DNA of 64,000 nt, taken from NCBI RefSeq assembly GCF_020529025.1, contig NZ_JACNMM010000007.1, positions 186,001 to 250,000 on the forward strand. Direction: 5' to 3'. The stretch's first letter is position 1; every line of letters begins with the position of its first letter. Below are positions 61,551 to 64,000 of the stretch, piece after piece. Made by a program: the position numbers and the translations under genes. Source of the stretch: Oceaniglobus trochenteri (GTDB taxonomy: Bacteria; Pseudomonadota; Alphaproteobacteria; Rhodobacterales; Rhodobacteraceae). Below the pieces are notes generated by a model that saw nothing but the letters and a program-made list of their open reading frames with translations, was not told the DNA's origin and ran no database searches.

Positions 61551-62828
61551 TCACCGCAGGAATTCCAGCGGCACGAGGACGATCTGGGGAAAGGCGATCA
61601 GGATCATCAGCACGATCACCTGCGACAAGAGAAAGGGCGCCACGCCATAGATCACCTGGCCCAGGGGCACCCGGGCCACGCCGCTGACCACGTTCAGCAC
61701 CACCCCCACGGGCGGCGTGATCAGCCCGACGCAGGTGGTCATCACGAAGATGACGCCGAAGTAAACCGGGTCGATCCCCGCCTCGCGCACCAGGGGCATC
61801 AGGACGGGCGACAGGATCAGGATCGTCGGCGCCAGATCAAGAACCGTACCGATCACCAGCACCAGCAGGACGATGACCAGCATCAGAAGGCGCGGCCGGT
61901 CGATCAGCGGCTGGATCAGCCCGCCGATTTCCGCCGGAATGTTGGCCCGCGTGATCAGCCAAGATGTGACCAGCGCCGAGGCCACCAGGAAAAGCACGAT
62001 CGAGGTGGTCTTCGCCGCCGTGACGCAGACGCCGTAAAGATCGCGGATCTTCAGTTCGCGATAGATGAACATGCCGACGAACAGGGCATAGACGGCGGCG
62101 ATCACCGCGGCCTCGGTGGGCGTGAAGATGCCGAACCGGATGCCCCCCAGGATGATGACGGGCATGAACAGCGCCCAGATGGCATCGAAGGCGGCGCGCC
62201 CGCGCGCCTTGCCCGACTGGCGCGGCAGCGTCTTTACCTTTTCCTTGCGGGCAACGAAGGTCCACATGGCAATCAGGGCCGTGGCCATCATCAGGCCGGG
62301 CACGATGCCGCCCATGAACAGGCCGGTGATCGATACATTGGCCGCCACGCCGAAGATGATGAAGGCGATCGAGGGCGGAATCACCGGGGCGATCACCCCG
62401 CCCGCAGCCATCAGCCCCGAGGCACGCGGCACGTTGTATCCTGCATCGCGCATCATCGGAATCAGGATCGCCGCCAGCGCCGCCGAATCGGCGGCGGCCG
62501 AACCCGACAGGCTGGCCATGATCACGGCGGCAAAGATCGCCACCAGCCCCAGCCCGCCGCGGATGTGCCCCACGCAGGCAACCGCGAAGCCGACGATCCG
62601 CTTGGATAGCCCGCCGGCGTTCATCAGTTCGCCCGCCAGAAGGAAGAAGGGAATGGCCAGCAAGGTAAAAGTATTGGCCCCCGAGATCATGTTCTGCGCC
62701 ACGATCTGGGTGTTGAAGATACCCATATAGCCCATCAGGACGATGCCGCAGAACATCAGCGCAAAGGCCACCGGAACGCCGAAGGCCAGGGTGCCGAACA
62801 GGGTGACGAGAAAAACGCCGATGGTCAT
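61551..62828 (-). CDS. dctM: TRAP transporter large permease (DctM)
   Basis: This 425-residue membrane protein has a dozen or so helices and DctM landmarks: FGTLAFGVPVAFALMFCGIVLM, IPFFLLAGELMNAGGLSKRIVGFA, SGSAAADSAALAAILIPMMRDAGY, SGLMAAGGVIAPVIPPSIAFIIFG and TPPVGVVLNVVSGVARVPLGQV. It moves the ligand using the sodium gradient. Its start overlaps the dctQ stop by ATGA, and dctP follows after 45 bases. Confidence 0.95.
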   Translation of the reverse strand: MTIGVFLVTLFGTLAFGVPVAFALMFCGIVLMGYMGIFNTQIVAQNMISGANTFTLLAIPFFLLAGELMNAGGLSKRIVGFAVACVGHIRGGLGLVAIFAAVIMASLSGSAAADSAALAAILIPMMRDAGYNVPRASGLMAAGGVIAPVIPPSIAFIIFGVAANVSITGLFMGGIVPGLMMATALIAMWTFVARKEKVKTLPRQSGKARGRAAFDAIWALFMPVIILGGIRFGIFTPTEAAVIAAVYALFVGMFIYRELKIRDLYGVCVTAAKTTSIVLFLVASALVTSWLITRANIPAEIGGLIQPLIDRPRLLMLVIVLLVLVIGTVLDLAPTILILSPVLMPLVREAGIDPVYFGVIFVMTTCVGLITPPVGVVLNVVSGVARVPLGQVIYGVAPFLLSQVIVLMILIAFPQIVLVPLEFLR

Positions 62829-63385
62829 CGCGTCACCTCTTCCTTCGGGCTGCGCAGGTCTTCGGGCACCAGTTCATTGGGGTCGATCTCGCCGGCGAAG
62901 CGGGCGATCTCGGCCTCACTCATCCGGCCGGTGACGATGCGCAACAACCGGATAACGGCAATCAGCCCGATTCCGAGCGAGGTGAAATAGCCGACACCGA
63001 AGACCCAGATCATCGACATGCCCACCACCGCCGCCGTCATCGAGGCGTTGATGTCGTGCTGTTTCCAGGTGCCCCAGAAGAAGACCGCCATGCAGATCAG
63101 CACCACGATGTTGCTGACCGCCATGCAGGCCAGCCGGCCGCGCCGCCCGAACAGGCGCACCATGGTTTCCACCCCGATATGCCCGTGTTCGCCAAAGGCC
63201 AGAACGGCGCCGGTGAAGGTGAGCCAGACGAAGAAATACCGTGACATCTCTTCCGAGAAATTCAGCCCCGAGTTGAACGCATAGCGCAGCACCACGTTGC
63301 CGAACACCATGATGACCATTCCCACAAGAAGCAGGACAAGAACCGCCTCGATCATGCGTACCAAGGCTTGGGTCAGCCGTTCCAT
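62825..63385 (-). CDS. dctQ: TRAP transporter small permease (DctQ)
   Basis: This 186-residue protein has four helices: MIEAVLVLLLVGMVIMVFGNVVLRYAF, then SGLNFSEEMSRYFFVWLTFTGAVLAFGEHGHIGVETM, the family hallmark, and two more. ATG 63385 has GGAG upstream; a longer in-frame start at 63481 would add a non-conserved segment. It is the first gene of the TRAP operon, in the order Q-M-P. Confidence 0.93.
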   Translation of the reverse strand: MERLTQALVRMIEAVLVLLLVGMVIMVFGNVVLRYAFNSGLNFSEEMSRYFFVWLTFTGAVLAFGEHGHIGVETMVRLFGRRGRLACMAVSNIVVLICMAVFFWGTWKQHDINASMTAAVVGMSMIWVFGVGYFTSLGIGLIAVIRLLRIVTGRMSEAEIARFAGEIDPNELVPEDLRSPKEEVTR

Positions 63386-63621
63386 CGCCGACTCCGATGA
63401 ACCTGTGTCTTGATGTCCTGCACCAGGTGTCCTCCCCAAGGCCGTGCGGTCATTGGCATTTTTCTGACAGGTTCGCGCCACGGTTGCAACGCCAACAGCA
63501 GCCTCCTCTGACCGGGATTTTGCACCGGCGATCCCGACCGGCGCGGCGCGCGGGCTTTCAACCGGCGCGCGCCGGGGTTAGGGATTGGCATCGCCAGTCA
63601 GAAACCCGCAGGACACAACCC
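63386..63621. promoter_or_regulatory. Divergent dctQ/denD intergenic region
   Basis: The gap of about 236 bases between the TRAP operon and the denD-like gene must hold both promoters. A 14-base perfect palindrome CCGGCGCGCGCCGG (63562-63575) lies about 46 bases before the denD ATG. No clear -35/-10 pair could be fixed by eye. Confidence 0.35.
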
Positions 63622-64000
63622 ATGAAAATTCTCGTTATCGGCGCCGCCGGCATGATCGGCCGCAAGTTGACCCAGGCGATTCTCGATCAGGGCGGGATCG
63701 GCGGAGGCAGGGTCGATCACATGCTGCTGGCCGACGTGATCGAACCCGTTGTGCCCGCGGGGGCCCCGGCCACGGCGCTGGCCGTCGATCTTGGCGATCC
63801 CGGCACGGCAGCGCGGCTGCTGGCCGACCGGCCCGACGTGATCTTTCATCTTGCCGCCGTGGTATCGGGCGAGGCCGAGGTGGATTTCGAGAAGGGCTAT
63901 CGCGTCAATCTCGACGGCACGCGCGCCCTGCTGGAAACCATCCGCACTACCCCGGACTACATGCCCCGGCTGGTCTTCGCCTCATCACTGGCCGTGTTCG
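63622..64000 (+). CDS. denD: D-erythronate dehydrogenase-like NAD-dependent epimerase (5' part only)
   Basis: The first 126 codons are present before the window ends. The protein begins MKILVIGAAGMIGRKLTQAI with a GAAGMIG cofactor loop. It continues VIFHLAAVVSGEAEVDFEKGYRVNLDGTRALLE and RLVFASSLAVF. The SGEAE-DF-KGY-NLDGTRAL series matches what I recall of DenD, which oxidises D-erythronate at C2. The catalytic YxxxK lies beyond the edge. It is divergent from the TRAP genes, which suggests transport and first oxidation of one four-carbon acid. Confidence 0.8.
   Translation, partial: MKILVIGAAGMIGRKLTQAILDQGGIGGGRVDHMLLADVIEPVVPAGAPATALAVDLGDPGTAARLLADRPDVIFHLAAVVSGEAEVDFEKGYRVNLDGTRALLETIRTTPDYMPRLVFASSLAVF

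Noticed and set aside
63562-63575. Treating the CCGGCGCGCGCCGG palindrome as a terminator
   Set aside because: It lies upstream of both divergent genes, so nothing is transcribed into it; a fortuitous GC repeat or operator is more likely.
1-64000. CRISPR arrays, tRNA/rRNA genes, prophage or intact insertion sequences
   Set aside because: No regularly spaced repeats, tRNA-like cloverleaf, rRNA stretch or complete transposase with terminal repeats was seen.

Overview
The window is GC-rich, gene-dense bacterial chromosome with short intergenic gaps and many ATGA/GTGA stop-start overlaps. Urease with a Urt urea transporter, several GntR/FCD and LacI regulators, a TRAP transporter, a fused polyamine-type permease and a D-erythronate-dehydrogenase-like gene together suggest an alphaproteobacterium, most likely Rhodobacterales (Rhodobacteraceae/Roseobacter type). 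No rRNA, tRNA, CRISPR array or intact insertion sequence is visible. All product calls come from reading motifs and from family knowledge; no database search was run.

Region A (1-13968) is a uronate/sugar-acid module. A uronate-dehydrogenase-like gene and an aldose-epimerase-like gene are divergent from a GntR regulator, an enolase-superfamily dehydratase and a sulfatase. The opposite strand carries a GntR regulator, a mannonate dehydratase (uxuA-like), a four-gene Dpp/Opp-type ABC importer and an SMP-30 lactonase. Region B (14153-23634) is one leftward operon: hydantoinase/oxoprolinase subunits A and B, a polyamine-type ABC importer (binding protein, fused permease, ATPase) and a class IV aminotransferase. 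It has its own divergent GntR regulator.

Region C (23806-36608) is a LacI-controlled divergon for a 6-deoxy or related aldose, with L-rhamnose as the best guess. The rightward arm has a Tat-exported sugar-binding protein, two permeases, an L-rhamnonate-dehydratase-like enzyme, an ABC ATPase, a second enolase-superfamily enzyme, an L-rhamnose mutarotase and a DHDPS-family aldolase. The leftward arm has lacI, a Gfo/Idh/MocA dehydrogenase, an SDR, a lactonase-type amidohydrolase, a Rieske protein and a strongly diverged KPHMT (PanB) homologue. Two near-identical operators lie between the arms. Region D (36612-47280) is a second LacI operon with a hydroxyacid dehydrogenase, a TIM-barrel isomerase, a second Dpp-type importer paralogous to that of region A, and a DUF2264 protein.

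Region E (47424-58855) is nitrogen acquisition: ureD-ureA-ureB-(49-codon ORF)-ureC-ureE-ureF-ureG leftward and urtABCDE rightward from a shared upstream region. Region F (58856-64000) starts with a decayed stretch holding an IS3-type transposase scrap and an M20 peptidase fragment. It continues with an EamA permease, a dctQ-dctM-dctP TRAP transporter and, divergently, the start of a denD-like gene.

The most interesting reading is that regions A, C and D act together. Sulfatase, uronate dehydrogenase, mannonate dehydratase, a rhamnose-type pathway, a DUF2264 protein and two oligomer-type importers would suit uptake and breakdown of sulfated or rhamnosyl-uronate oligosaccharides such as those from ulvan or plant gums. 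That is inference and no polysaccharide lyase is visible here.
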